Below, piece after piece: positions 38,258 through 49,400 of a stretch of DNA of 64,000 nucleotides (its first letter is position 1; each line of letters opens with the position of its first letter). The notes beneath the pieces were generated by a model. It did no database searches, had not been told where the DNA came from, and saw nothing but the letters and a program-made list of their open reading frames with translations. Source of the DNA: Opitutales bacterium. GTDB taxonomy: Bacteria; Verrucomicrobiota; Verrucomicrobiia; Opitutales; UBA2995. The DNA lies in contig JAJDZZ010000045.1 of assembly GCA_022824405.1 (NCBI GenBank), forward strand, positions 142,457-206,456. The letters are read 5' to 3'. A program made the position numbers and the translations under genes.

Positions 38258-39322
38258 CTAGATCCTTTCGATGCTGATCCGGAGGATTTTAACTTCTTCA
38301 ATGGGCCTGTCGCCGGCCGAGGTGGCAACGTTCTGGATGGCTTCGGCTACGTCCATACCTTCGAGGACTTTTCCGAAAACGGTATGTTTTCCGTTCAACC
38401 AGCCGGCGCCGTCTTTATTGGTTACGATAAAAAACTGCGACCCATTGGTGTTGGGGCCGGAGTTGGCCATGCAAAGGGTTCCGTAATCCACCGTTCCGAG
38501 AAGTTTGGGTTGCTGGAGGGCCGCTTCGCTTCCCACCAGAGCCTGCAGTTCCTCGATCGATTTGCCAACCAGGGGACGGAGTGAGTTTGTCGCTGTGATT
38601 TGCGCGTAGAGTTCCGCAATTTCCGCAACCGGACTGTTCCCCTGGTGTTCCTGCAAGTGAGGCGCCAGCAACCCTTGAAAAACAGTGTTGGCGGTGAAAT
38701 CGTCTTCAATCAGCCCTGTGATGGGGATGAGATCTTTTTCAAACGAAGTCAGTATTTCGGTCGATCCCAATAGGGCCTGAAGATCTTCCACTTTCTTGCC
38801 CACGAGCGGTTGATGGGATTGAGAGGACTGCATCTCCCCAAACAAGGCAGCTATTTCAGGGATGGGACTGGTTCCGCCATTATCCCTCAAGTGAGGGAGA
38901 ATCAGTTGGTCGAACACTTGGCCGGCCTTTTCCCCATCCCCGATCACACCTTCCAGCGGAGCAACCGAGCCGGCATAGCATTCATCTTGAAACTTGTATC
39001 CCGGCCCCCCCGTACCTGTTCCCTGAGGGCAACCGCCCTGGATCATGAAATCCTTGATCACCCGGTGGAAAATGAGTCCGTCGTAAAAGGGTTCATTTCT
39101 TTCTTCCCCCGATGACGTCTTCCAGGTCTTGGTTCCCTCGGCCAAGCCGACGAAATTGTCCACCGTGATCGGAGTTTTTTCCTCGAAGAGTTGTATCACC
39201 ATCGTCCCCATGCTCGTTTCCATGCGGGCCGCCAGGATTGTTGGCTTTTTACAGGAATTTGAAACCATAGGTAGCGAAAGGAGTAGGAGGAAGGTGGCAG
39301 GTTTGAGGAAATTTTCCTTCAT
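38258..39322 (-). CDS. Lipoprotein cyclophilin (peptidyl-prolyl isomerase) with duplicated insert
   Basis: 354 residues from ATG 39322. The signal peptide ends MVSNSC (C24), so it is lipidated. The cyclophilin fold starts with [38 protein letters not shown] and [12 protein letters not shown], then breaks at ~residue 115. It resumes at ~275 with [15 protein letters not shown] and [13 protein letters not shown]. Between are two similar ~57-residue units (134-190 and 212-268). They share VFxxLxxPHL, then GxSPxxEIAxL, then PLVGK, then EDLQALxGS. Catalytic Arg (FHRV) and the FFI strand are retained. It should assist folding in the periplasm. A longer frame to 39547 is rejected as it overlaps the divergent permease. 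Confidence 0.88.
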   Translation of the reverse strand: MKENFLKPATFLLLLSLPMVSNSCKKPTILAARMETSMGTMVIQLFEEKTPITVDNFVGLAEGTKTWKTSSGEERNEPFYDGLIFHRVIKDFMIQGGCPQGTGTGGPGYKFQDECYAGSVAPLEGVIGDGEKAGQVFDQLILPHLRDNGGTSPIPEIAALFGEMQSSQSHQPLVGKKVEDLQALLGSTEILTSFEKDLIPITGLIEDDFTANTVFQGLLAPHLQEHQGNSPVAEIAELYAQITATNSLRPLVGKSIEELQALVGSEAALQQPKLLGTVDYGTLCMANSGPNTNGSQFFIVTNKDGAGWLNGKHTVFGKVLEGMDVAEAIQNVATSAGDRPIEEVKILRISIERI

Positions 39323-39489
39323 CGAGAGGTAGGAAAAGCCAGGATCACTCCCTGGGCAACTGGAATTTACGGATTCCTTTTGCGAAGCCCTCGGTAGTAA
39401 TTGAGGAATAGACCACGGATTACTTGGATTGCCATGGATAAGATAATCAGCTTCAATAAGCACGAAAACACACCATTTCCCATTCTCCA

Positions 39490-41223
39490 ATGGCATCAGC
39501 CCAGGCAAACGAACACATCCGCTACGAACCGGACGAGCCATGCCCACCCATTTTGGCCATGGGGGTCGGGATCCAGGGCATCATAATCGGGCTGGCGCCG
39601 ACGGTGTTGATCGTGGCCATTACCGCCCTTGCGGCCGGCCAGGATGAAGCCTACCTGTCATGGGCCGTCTTCGCAGCGCTCATAATCACCGGGGTGGCCA
39701 CTGCGCTGCAGGCGGCCAAGATCGGGCGGCTGGGAGGAGGCCACATGCTCATTATGGGATCCACCCCCAATTTTATCGCCGTCTCGGTACTGGCCTTAGA
39801 CGAGGGCGGGCCCGCCATGTTGGCGAGCCTGATTGTCCTGTCGTCGCTTTTTTACCTGGCATTTGCGGCCTGGCTGCCGGTGTTGCGGCGCATCATAACC
39901 CCGGTTGTCTCCGGCACGGTCCTCATGCTTATTGCGGCGATGATCCTGCCCATCTCATTCGATCGGCTGCAGGAGGTTCCCGAGAGCGCTTCCGTGACGG
40001 CGGGTCCCTGCGTGGCGGGGGTGACGCTGGTTGCGGCCACGATGTTTATGCTGCGGGGTTCCCGAACTTTGCGGCCTTGGTCGCTCCTGCTTGGAATCGC
40101 GGCGGGGTGCGCCGCGGCGGCGCCATTCGGACTGTACGACTTCGAGCGGGTGAGCGCAGCGACCTGGATCGGAATCCCCCACAGCGGTTTTCCGGGACTG
40201 GATCTGACACCGAGCACCGGGTTCTGGGCGTTGTTGCCGATGTTCCTGATTGTGACCCTCGTGCAAGCGATCAAGGGCATTGGCGACGGCGTGGTCATTC
40301 AACAGGTGTCGCGGCGCCGTCCCCGCACGACCGACTTTCGCCTGATACAAGGCTCAGCCTACGCCAACGGGATAGGGGTTCTGTTATCGGGTCTGGCCGG
40401 AACCCCACCCACGACCTCCTACTCATCGTCCACTGTCTCGCTCATCAACCTCACGGGAGTCTCCGCTCGAAGCGCAGGATATGCCGTGGGAGCCCTGCTC
40501 GTGGCGTTGGCGTTCTTTCCCAAGATAACGAGCCTGCTGCTGACCATTCCCAGCCCGGTCATGGGGGGCTTCCTGCTGGTCGCGGTCGGGATGCTCTTCG
40601 TCGAGGGGATACAGACCCTTGCCCGGGCCGGCCTCGACCCGCAAAAGGCCATCGTGGTAGGACTGGCCTTCTCCATCGGCCTCGGTATGCAGCATCAGAA
40701 TGTTCTCGAGGACCTTTTTGGCAGTCCCTGGGGCGCGTTGCTCGGCAACGGCATGACCATCGGCACGGCCACCGCGATTGCGCTAACCGCGTTCCTGGAA
40801 CTGACCAGCCCGCGAAGCCGACGCCTGGAGGTCCGGCTGGATATCTCCGAACATCCCCGTGTTGACGCTTTCCTCAAGGAGATTGGGGCCAAGATGAAAT
40901 GGGACGCCGCCTCAACCGAGCGGTTGCGTTCCGCCGGGGAGGAGACCCTGGCGAGTTTGTTGCAGCCGGACGACGCCTACCCCGAGGGGGAGGCCCCGCG
41001 CTTGATCGTGGTGGCACGCGCCGGGAAAGGAGCGGTGGAAATGGAATTTCTGGCCGTTTTCGAGGAGGAGAATCTGGAAGACCGACTGGCCTATCTGGAC
41101 GAACAGACCGAAACCTTCGATGAACGGGAGCTGTCGTTTCGCCTGTTACGGCATTACGCGTCCTCGGTGCGCCACCAGAAATATCACGGACTGGACATCG
41201 TTACGGTAAAAGTGACGCGGTAG
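39490..41223 (+). CDS. NCS2-type xanthine/uracil permease with C-terminal RsbW-like domain
   Basis: 577 residues. Residues ~20-440 are a nucleobase:cation symporter-2 fold: [53 protein letters not shown] (substrate region) and [20 protein letters not shown]. After the last membrane segment about 130 residues follow: [20 protein letters not shown], a helix [14 protein letters not shown], acidic strands, and an end [10 protein letters not shown]. The order resembles the GHKL fold of RsbW/SpoIIAB anti-sigma kinases, but the N-box Asn is absent. It is divergent from the cyclophilin. Confidence 0.85.
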   Translation: MASAQANEHIRYEPDEPCPPILAMGVGIQGIIIGLAPTVLIVAITALAAGQDEAYLSWAVFAALIITGVATALQAAKIGRLGGGHMLIMGSTPNFIAVSVLALDEGGPAMLASLIVLSSLFYLAFAAWLPVLRRIITPVVSGTVLMLIAAMILPISFDRLQEVPESASVTAGPCVAGVTLVAATMFMLRGSRTLRPWSLLLGIAAGCAAAAPFGLYDFERVSAATWIGIPHSGFPGLDLTPSTGFWALLPMFLIVTLVQAIKGIGDGVVIQQVSRRRPRTTDFRLIQGSAYANGIGVLLSGLAGTPPTTSYSSSTVSLINLTGVSARSAGYAVGALLVALAFFPKITSLLLTIPSPVMGGFLLVAVGMLFVEGIQTLARAGLDPQKAIVVGLAFSIGLGMQHQNVLEDLFGSPWGALLGNGMTIGTATAIALTAFLELTSPRSRRLEVRLDISEHPRVDAFLKEIGAKMKWDAASTERLRSAGEETLASLLQPDDAYPEGEAPRLIVVARAGKGAVEMEFLAVFEEENLEDRLAYLDEQTETFDERELSFRLLRHYASSVRHQKYHGLDIVTVKVTR

Positions 41224-41238
41224 AGGAACGGAAATGGG

Positions 41239-42150
41239 TCAAACCCGTGTAGTCCGCTCAATAAAATCGCGCGTTACCTCAACGCATTCCCCTGGTTGTT
41301 CCAGTTGCAGCAGGTGCGTTGCCTCGGGCAAAAAATCGTAGTCCACGGTCATTACGTCACTAAGATCCAGCGTGGGAAGATAGGAGTATGGCAAGGTAGG
41401 ATCGGCGCCGATGACCTTGATGGGGCATCGTAGTTTTTCAAAATCAACCAAAACGGCAAAGGTGCGGGCGTAATCTACGAGTTGTGCTTCGTATTCCCGG
41501 GGGCATCGCAATTCATAACCTTGCCCGTTCGCACATCTGCGCAGCGTTGTCTTTGCCACGAGATCGCAAACTCCGGGCACGGCACGCTGATAGACGGGAA
41601 AATAGGGAAGAACATCCGCCAACTCCTCCCTGGACCGGAACCGAGGTGTGCGCCGCCGGGTCATGGCGGCCGTACGTGTAACCGCGGCATCGAATTCTTC
41701 GTAATTGTCATCGGGCTTACACAGGGGCGGATCAAACAGAACATACCCCGCGAACCTGCTGCCTTGGGTTGGCGATAAAAGCGTGATCAGAGCCGAAACC
41801 GAATGAAATACGCCTATCATCGGTTTCTTTCCGTAGTGGCGGTCGATCGCTTCCAGAATACAGTCGTGGTCCTGAACCAAGGTTGGGATATTATGATTTT
41901 TCAGGGTACCGACCGTGTTCCAACCATGATTTCTGAGGTCGTAAATCATCAGGTCGAAATCGTCTGCCAGTTGTGACCAGAAAGGATAATAGAGATCGAC
42001 TGCCAGACCATTGCCATGGCTCAGAACGAGCCGTGGCCCCGCCGGATTCCCATGGCGGCGCAAAATGATGACCGTGTCATCGTCCACGCGAACCTCGCTG
42101 GTGGAAAGCGGCTCAGGTATCTCCCATGCGGTTTCTGAATTCGTGGTCAA
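41239..42150 (-). CDS. Alpha/beta hydrolase, last gene of the PKS operon
   Basis: 303 residues. The fold is shown by LVLSHGNGLAVD (oxyanion region), LMIYDLRNHGWN, a nucleophile elbow that reads GVFHSVSALI, ADPTLPY and a final catalytic-His region DFLPEATHLLQLEQPGE. The usual GxSxG is altered: HS is followed by VS, so the Ser after His is the likely nucleophile. It overlaps the PPTase gene by 4 bases (42147-42150). A role as a thioesterase that releases the polyketide is plausible, because the PKS has no TE domain. Confidence 0.85.
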   Translation of the reverse strand: MTTNSETAWEIPEPLSTSEVRVDDDTVIILRRHGNPAGPRLVLSHGNGLAVDLYYPFWSQLADDFDLMIYDLRNHGWNTVGTLKNHNIPTLVQDHDCILEAIDRHYGKKPMIGVFHSVSALITLLSPTQGSRFAGYVLFDPPLCKPDDNYEEFDAAVTRTAAMTRRRTPRFRSREELADVLPYFPVYQRAVPGVCDLVAKTTLRRCANGQGYELRCPREYEAQLVDYARTFAVLVDFEKLRCPIKVIGADPTLPYSYLPTLDLSDVMTVDYDFLPEATHLLQLEQPGECVEVTRDFIERTTRV

Positions 42151-42863
42151 TTGGAATCCAGGTCTAGTTCATGGGCAATTGCAGCCGCGAAGCGCTCGTT
42201 GCCAAGGTCTACCAGCCGCCATCTGATTGCGGGCGCTTGCGGGAATTGAAATGTGCACGTTGTCCCTCCTTGGCGCATGGCCGGTGGGATTTCGAATCGG
42301 GACATATCCAAGGAAAGCCCCAGGCCAAGCGCCTTGACCAATGCTTCCTTAAGGGTCCAGAAATCATAAAACAGGTGAAGTTTTCGGTATCCACGAGCCG
42401 AGGCAAGCTGGGCTTGTTCCTCCTGACCCAGCACGGTCCGGATCAGTCCATCGAGATCGCGCCGAACCCGGCGTTCCTCCACGTCCACCCCCAGTCGTCC
42501 TTCCTCGGCCAAGGCGATCAAGCCATGTTCGCCGCTGTGACTTACGTTGAAGCTGATGGGAGCCGGTTCTCCCTGCACTAAGGCATAGGGCTTGCCGTGG
42601 TCGGAGGCGCCAAAGGCAAGCCGTTCATTTCTGCAACCGAGTCGCCGGCAGAGTAGGGCGCGGAGCGCAGTGCGACACAAGGCAAACCGGCGTCGAGGGC
42701 CTCGATGCAAGTATCGTTGCCGATGCGCCCGTTCTTTTTCATCGAGCCATGTCAAGGCAGCCGCTTCGCGGGCCGCATGAGGCGCCAAATCGACGTGTAC
42801 GACCTCGGCACGGCCGACTTTTCTGAAGGGTCGCCACCAACACTCGACAACGGAAGTAGGCAT
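42147..42863 (-). CDS. 4'-Phosphopantetheinyl transferase (Sfp type)
   Basis: 238 residues, the length of Sfp-type enzymes. Motifs: GKPYAL and ISFNVSHSGEHGLIALA, then LGVDVEERR (Mg-binding Asp-x-Glu) and FYDFWTLKEALVKALG (catalytic WxxKEA). It moves phosphopantetheine from CoA to the serine of carrier proteins, here presumably the PKS ACP and the free ACP. It lies between the ACP and hydrolase genes in the PKS operon. Confidence 0.95.
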   Translation of the reverse strand: MPTSVVECWWRPFRKVGRAEVVHVDLAPHAAREAAALTWLDEKERAHRQRYLHRGPRRRFALCRTALRALLCRRLGCRNERLAFGASDHGKPYALVQGEPAPISFNVSHSGEHGLIALAEEGRLGVDVEERRVRRDLDGLIRTVLGQEEQAQLASARGYRKLHLFYDFWTLKEALVKALGLGLSLDMSRFEIPPAMRQGGTTCTFQFPQAPAIRWRLVDLGNERFAAAIAHELDLDSN

Positions 42864-42943
42864 ATTATCTCGGGTAGGCTATGCCAATTCCGCATTAAAA
42901 GCCACCGGCCTTCGCAGTAATAGCGAATGACCTCTTGGGGCGA

Positions 42944-43186
42944 TTAACTTTGGGAATCGATGAAATCGACCAATTCCTGTACGCTCTTGAACTGCGTACA
43001 ATGTTCGATGGTAAACGTAATGTTAAACTCTTTTGAGACCAATTTCGCGAATGCAACGAGATCCATAGAAGGAACGCCGGCCTCAACGAGGCTGATATTC
43101 AGATCCTGTGGTAGATCTATGGATTGCCCATCTACTTCGAGGTTTTCGTTGATGAGCGTTCTAATGCGTGCTGATGTCGAAGCCAT
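42944..43186 (-). CDS. Free-standing acyl carrier protein
   Basis: 80 residues, with four helices of the ACP fold. The modification site is S40 in EAGVPSMDLVAF; the usual Asp before the Ser is Pro39 and the following Leu is Met. The flanking VAFAKLVSKEFNITF agrees with helix 2-3 of carrier proteins. An AAAGGA ribosome-binding site lies 7 bases before the ATG. It lies between the PKS and PPTase genes. It may supply the carrier that the truncated last PKS module lacks, or bring the starter acyl group. Divergence from the DSL motif makes its recognition partner uncertain. Confidence 0.87.
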   Translation of the reverse strand: MASTSARIRTLINENLEVDGQSIDLPQDLNISLVEAGVPSMDLVAFAKLVSKEFNITFTIEHCTQFKSVQELVDFIDSQS

Positions 43187-43441
43187 GAAATAAATCCTTT
43201 CTTAGGGGTGAATGGTTTGAGAAAAGAGGCAATGATGTGTCCGAATTGCTTGGCAATGTCAAGTATTCTGGCCGGATTATATCACTGTTTGGGTTGTTTT
43301 CGCTATTCCACCCTTCCCCTTATCGGTCAAATAAAAAAGTGATTCCGGCCTTACGCCAGTCGTGGTAGTGCCGTAAAAAAGTGACTTGCCGACCCTGTAA
43401 GGATTCAGTTTTACCGGCTTGAGGCTGGCCGTTGCCGCGGG

Positions 43442-46400
43442 TTAGATCCAGTGGCGGCGGCGCTGGAACGGATACCCCGGCAGGGAGATCCGGCGCCGCG
43501 TCTCCCCGGCGAACAACCCCGCAAAGGAAACCGCCAACCCCGCCTCATAGGCTCCCGCAACCGACGCCACGAAGGTATGGTCCCCCGTCGAATCCTGCCG
43601 CGGACAGGACAATACGAGCGGTTTCCCTCTACTGTTGGCCGACTCAGGCCAGGACGAGCCTGCCATCGGACCTGACACCGAGTTCGGTCCAATTTCCACT
43701 ACGACCTGCACATCCAGATCAGCCAGTGCCTCCAAGCATCTGTCGAACGCTACGGGCCCACCCGCCTGCCCGTTCCGGAAAGCCTTGTCGATGGAATCAC
43801 CTGGCTTCACCACTCGCCCTGACATACTGCTCACAAAGGGGATGGATGGGGACGCAATACCGCTTGCGTCCAAGGCGCCTCGCGCTGCCGCCAACCGCAA
43901 ACCTTCTTCAAGGCTGACCACTCCCGCGACCTGCGCTGCCACCAGTTCCCCGACGCCTTGTCCGGCCACCGCTCCGGGCAGGATCCCCACGCTCGACCAG
44001 AGCGCCGCCAGTGCGCTCTCCAGCGCGTAAAGGGCGGGCCTCGTCCACGCCGGATCGTCCAAAGCTCCTTCCGCATCGGCCCGACCGAACATCACCTCCA
44101 ACAAGGATGCGCCCCGTTCTTCCCTCAGCAGCGCGTCGCAGCGATCCAGGACCGCTCGCGCCACCGGCTCGCTTTGGTAGATCGCTTGGCCCATTCCGAC
44201 CCGCTCCCTTCCCTCGCCGGTGAAGGCGAACGCCACTTTAGTCGCAGGCACCGGCTCCGTCCGCCCGTCCGTCTCTCTGAGGGTCTTCAGCCCATGCCGC
44301 AACGAGGCGGCATCACGGAATACCACGCCGGCCCGGTAATCGAAATGACTCCTCCCCACTCCTGCGGTCCAGGCCATGTCGGCAAGGATGTCTTCCAAAG
44401 ATGGCTCCCCTTCCTGCCTGTCGAGCCACGACAAATAGAGCCTCGCCAGATCCCGAAGGGCGCCGTCCGACTTCCCCGACAGAGGCAGGAATCGCGTCTC
44501 GCGCCCCCGCAACTTATCTTCTGACAGTGACAGGTCTGCCACCGGTTCCGGTAGCGAAATGGCTACGGGTTGCGCGGGACCAGCCGATAAATGCATCCCA
44601 CCGTTCGAGTCGGAAGGATACCCTTCCACCACAACGTGAGAGTTCGTCCCCGAGATCCCAAAGGCACTCACCCCCGCTCGGGGCGGTCGTTCGGGATAGC
44701 TCGGCCAGTCCGTCTTGGCCGACACCACCTGCACCGGAAGCTTGTCCCAGTCCAAGTGCGGGTTCGGTTCCTGAAAGTGTAGATTCTTGGGAATTACCCC
44801 CCTCTTCATGGCCAGCACGGTTTTGATAAGGCTGGCAACCCCGGCAGCCGGTTCCAAGTGGCCGATGTTGGTCTTCACCGAGCCGATCAGCAACGGACGG
44901 TCGGCTTCCCTGCCCTTGCCGTAGACCGCCGCCGCTGCCTGTACCTCGATTGGATCGCCAAACCCCGATCCGGACCCATGAGCCTCCAAATAGTCCACTT
45001 CCGACGGGCTGACACTCCCCCGCGCCAGCGCTTCTTGAATTACCCTTTCCTGTGCTGGTCCGTTCGGCACCGTCGGTCCGGCGCTCGCCCCATTCTGGTT
45101 GACGGCCGAACCGCGGATGACACCCCAGATGCGGTCGCCGTCGGCCTCCGCCTCGCTCAACCGCTTCAGGAGGACCATTCCGCAGCCTTCTGCCCGCGCA
45201 AAGCCGTCGGCCGCGGCATCGAAGGCCCTGCACCGCCCGCTCGCGGACAACATCCCCAACTCCGCCATCTCCCTGGTTAATTCAGGCGACAAAACGGCGT
45301 GTGCCCCTCCAACCAAAGCCATGTCCACTTCGCCCTCACGCAAACCCATCACCGCCTGATGCACCGCCACCAGGGACGAAGCGCAGTTGAGTTCCACCGG
45401 TATGGTCGGCCCCTCCAAACCGAGAACGAAAGAAATTCGCCCGACCGTCATGCTCGCGGCGGTACCCAGATAACTGATGCCATAGTCGCCGCCTGTCATC
45501 AGGTCTCGGTATTCACTGGTGGAAATCCCGGCATATAGCCCGGTGCGGCTGCCCCGCAACCGGTCCGGATCGATCCCGGCATCTTCAAGAGCCTGCCAAC
45601 TCGTCTCCAGCATCATCCGTTGCCGCGGGTCCATCAGGCGGGCTTCAATTGGCGCAATACGGAAAAACCTGGAGTCAAATTGCTCAATCCCTTCCACAAA
45701 TCCACCTTGGCGATAGGCGGCGTACTCAGCGGGAAGGTCTTTGGCAAGATCGCCCCAGGTGCCGGAATTCCCGCGTCCGTCTGTCACGGCGTCTCTACCC
45801 GCTTCGAGTTGGTGCCAGAAATCCTCAATATTCTCAGCGCCGGGGAAGCGACATGCCATGCCCACGATGGCAATGCCATCCTCTGCCCGCTCTACCATGG
45901 GCTGGCGCGCTGGCTCGGGCTGCGCCTGAGGGGCTGGAGCACTGCCTGTCTGGCCAAGTTCCCCGGCCAGGTGACGGGCGAGGCTGGCGATGTCCGGGTA
46001 GTCGAACACCACGGTGTTGGGTACCACGTACTCATCGGCAAAGGCCCGGTTCAGGCGATTCCGCAACTCTACCGCCATAAGCGAGTCCATCCCCAAATCG
46101 AAAAACCCCACGGTGGGCTGCGGTGCCGTCGACAACCTCAGAACGGCCTGTACCTCCTGCTGTAAAAAGGATACGAGCAGTTCCTCGCGTGCCGGCGGGG
46201 CATCCTGCAATCGGGACAGCAGGTCCTCTGAAGAGGCCGTGGAGTCGGCTTCATCGTCCGATTCGGTAGAAAGCAAGTCCTCCAAGAATGGCGGACGATC
46301 TTCCACGGCCTCTTCGAACACGGACCAGTCCATCGACATCACAACAGAAGTCGTAACGTCCCGGCGCACCAGTTGTTCGAATGCCCGGAGACCCTGCTGC

Positions 46401-49400
46401 GGGCTAAACCAGCGGCCTCCGAGGGCCGATCGTTGTCGGTCAATCCGCTCCCGTTGTTCCGCGGCTTCGCCAATCTCCGACCAAGCACCCCAAGCGATGG
46501 CCTGTCCGGGAAGCCCCAGCGCGCGGCGGTGAGCAGCGAGTTGATCGAGGAAAGCGTTGGCCGCGGCGTGGTTTGCCTGACCTGGATTGCCCATTACCCC
46601 CACTCGGCTCGAAAAGAGGACAAACATATCCAGATCGCGATCCGCTGTTGCCCGGTGCAGATGCCAAGCGCCCAGTATTTTCGGGCAGAGAACCGTTTCG
46701 AATCGCTCCCAACTCTGATTGGTCAGTGCGCCGTCCGACAGCACGCCCACGCTGTGGATCACGCCCCCTAACGGTGGTAGCGCCGCATCTATCCGCGCCA
46801 GCATCCGATCTATGGCGGCGGTGTCCGTCACATCCGCAAGTTCCACCTCTACGGTCGCACCTCGCTCCCGCAGCCGGAGGATCGCCTCCTCGGCCGCGGC
46901 ATCAGGTGCCCGGCGTCCGTTTAGAACGATCGCCCCTGCCTCGTGGTCCGCGAGCCAGTCGGCTACAGCGCATCCGATCCCGCCCAGTCCGCCGGTCACC
47001 AAATAAGTTCTGTCCTTCCGCAACCGTCCCTGCACGAGCGTCGGGGGAGTCACGACGATCTTCCCCAGGTGCCGGGCCGATCGCATGAAGCTCAATGCGG
47101 CTCCAGCTTCGGCCAGCGGCCACCTGCTGTGAATGATCGGTTTCAGTTTTCCCGCTGAAAGGCCCTCCATCACCTGCCGCAGAACTTTTCCCACCCACGC
47201 TGGCTCGGTTTTTTTCAGGACATCCAGTTCCAGGATGTCATAGCCCACGTCCGGACGCACAGCCGCCATCTCTTCCTCGCTCAGGATGTCTCGCCTGGCC
47301 AGTTCCACGAACCGGCCGCCGTGCCTGAGACAGGACAGACTCGTATCGATAAAGCCCTCTCCCGTCAGGCTGTTCAGAACCACGTCCACACCTGCGCCAT
47401 CCGTGGCCTCCAGGATCTCCTTCCCAAAAGCGGTCTGGCGGCTGTCGAACACATGCGCCACCCCCAGCGACCGGAGAAAATCCCGCTTCGGGGCGCTCGC
47501 AGTGGCAAAGACCTCGGCTCCCGCAGCTTGCACCAACTGGATCGCCGCCAACCCGACGCCACCCGCACCCGCGTGAATGAGAACCCGCTCGCCCGCCTCC
47601 AGCCCGGAAAGCTCGAAAGACAGCGCCGCGGACACGAACGCACTCGGCACGGTGGCAAGGCCAGTGACCGAGAATCCCGTTGGCGCGGGTGCCACCAACT
47701 CCTCCTGCGTGATCATTTGGGGGCCGAATGCACCGAAACCCAAGCCAACCACCGGGTCCCCGACCCCTACCGTTGACACTTCGGGTCCCACTTCAATGAC
47801 TTGGCCACACATCTCCCTGCCCAGCAACCCCTCTTCGATGAAGCCGAGCGACCGAAACACATCCCAGAAGTTGAGCCCCGCCGCTTCGACCCTGACGCGA
47901 ACTTCCTTCGGCTCGAGAGGACGTGCCGGAAGTGGGTGGACATAAGGTCTGTCGAATACGCCGGATGGGTCCGGAGCCAACACCCAATCAGGTTCCTCCG
48001 GCAGAGACAGCCGCTCCCCTTCGGCATCCGCCCGAACCAGGCGCGCCACTTGTCGGCGTCCCGCCCGGTAGGCGATGTGATTTTCGGAATCGGGATAGAG
48101 GAGTTCTTTGACGAGATCCGGTTTGGGCGCTCTCTCGGTGGGGTCAAGATCAATCATCCTCGGCTGCAGATAGGCCGCTTCGCGGGCTATGGCCTTGCCG
48201 AAACCCCAGAGTGTTGCTCCGACGAGTTCCCCACCGCGCTCCCGCTCCAGAATCTGGGCGCCCCGGGTGATCATCCAGACGCCGTTTGCGGGGATCACAT
48301 CGGCGTCGGCGATGCCCTGCACGAGTGCGAGCGCACTCGCTCCCACTCGTCTTACGTCCTCCGCCATTTCATCGGTCGTGGCCCGGGCCCCGTGACCGTC
48401 CAATCCCGCGAAATGGACAACGCCATTAAGCGATAAGTCGGCAGGTATGCGGGTCACCAATTCTCGCCAGGAGTCGCGCTGCTCCGAATCCACCAAAGTT
48501 TTAATAACTCGGGAGTTGTCCTCCAACGGTTTTCCGTTTTGCGGACCGTCGCTGCTCGCCAATACGATGGTTTGGTTTCGGGCCGCCAAATCTGTTGCCA
48601 ACTGCGCGGCCAGCCCCCCCTGGTCCGCTGCCAGAATCCACGCGCCTGCGGGCTCCATCACTTCCTTGGGACCTTGGGCCACGATGACACCCTTGTCCGG
48701 CGTCCGGGACGCGTCGGACTCGTCCGGTCCGAGAACTTCCACCGCCTCGAACCCCACATCTCCGAGGGCTTGGCGCCACACCGCGGGGCTGGCCAGGGCG
48801 TGGTGCGGACGGTAGTCATCGGCAAACCGCCACCAGCCGTCCAACTGGCCAAAAGTCAGATCCATCCAGCCCAGACCGCTGAGGTTCTCGAGCGCGATCA
48901 GTTGTCCGGATGGGGCGAGCAGGTCCCGACAGTGCCCCAGGGTCTCCTCCAAGTACCGCGTCGCATGCAGCACATTGGAGGCTATGATCAGATCGTAACC
49001 ATGTAGGTCGAAACCTTGGTCAATCGGGTTCTTCTCGATATCCAGCGGACGGTACTCGATGCACCCGCCGCCATCGCCGAACCGCGCCTCCGCCTCGGCA
49101 AAAAAGCCTGCCGAAATATCCGTATAGACATAGTCAAACCGCCCGTCGGGAAGCTCCGGCAACACGGACGCGGTTGCTGAGCCCGTACCAGCTCCAACCT
49201 CGATCACTCTGAGATGCCTTCCTTCGGGCAATGTGGCCACCAGTACCCGCACCGCCTCCGCCAGCATTCGATTCGCCGCGCGCGCAACCGGCGCCTTCAG
49301 ATACAGATCTGCCGCCGTCGGTTCTCCGCTGCTGAACAAAAGTGTCAGCGGATCCTCGCGACCGCGCAGGACCTCGGCCAAGGCGCAGCCAGAGCGCCGA

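Noticed and set aside
39322..39547. Longer cyclophilin start adding 75 residues
   Set aside because: The extra part has no homology, hides the lipoprotein signal, and overlaps the divergent permease. ATG 39322 gives a proper lipobox.
43330..43400. Two TAAAAAAGTGA copies between the PKS and ACP genes, considered as a terminator
   Set aside because: No stable stem pairs the copies and no T-run follows on the minus strand, so transcription from PKS into ACP is not obviously stopped.
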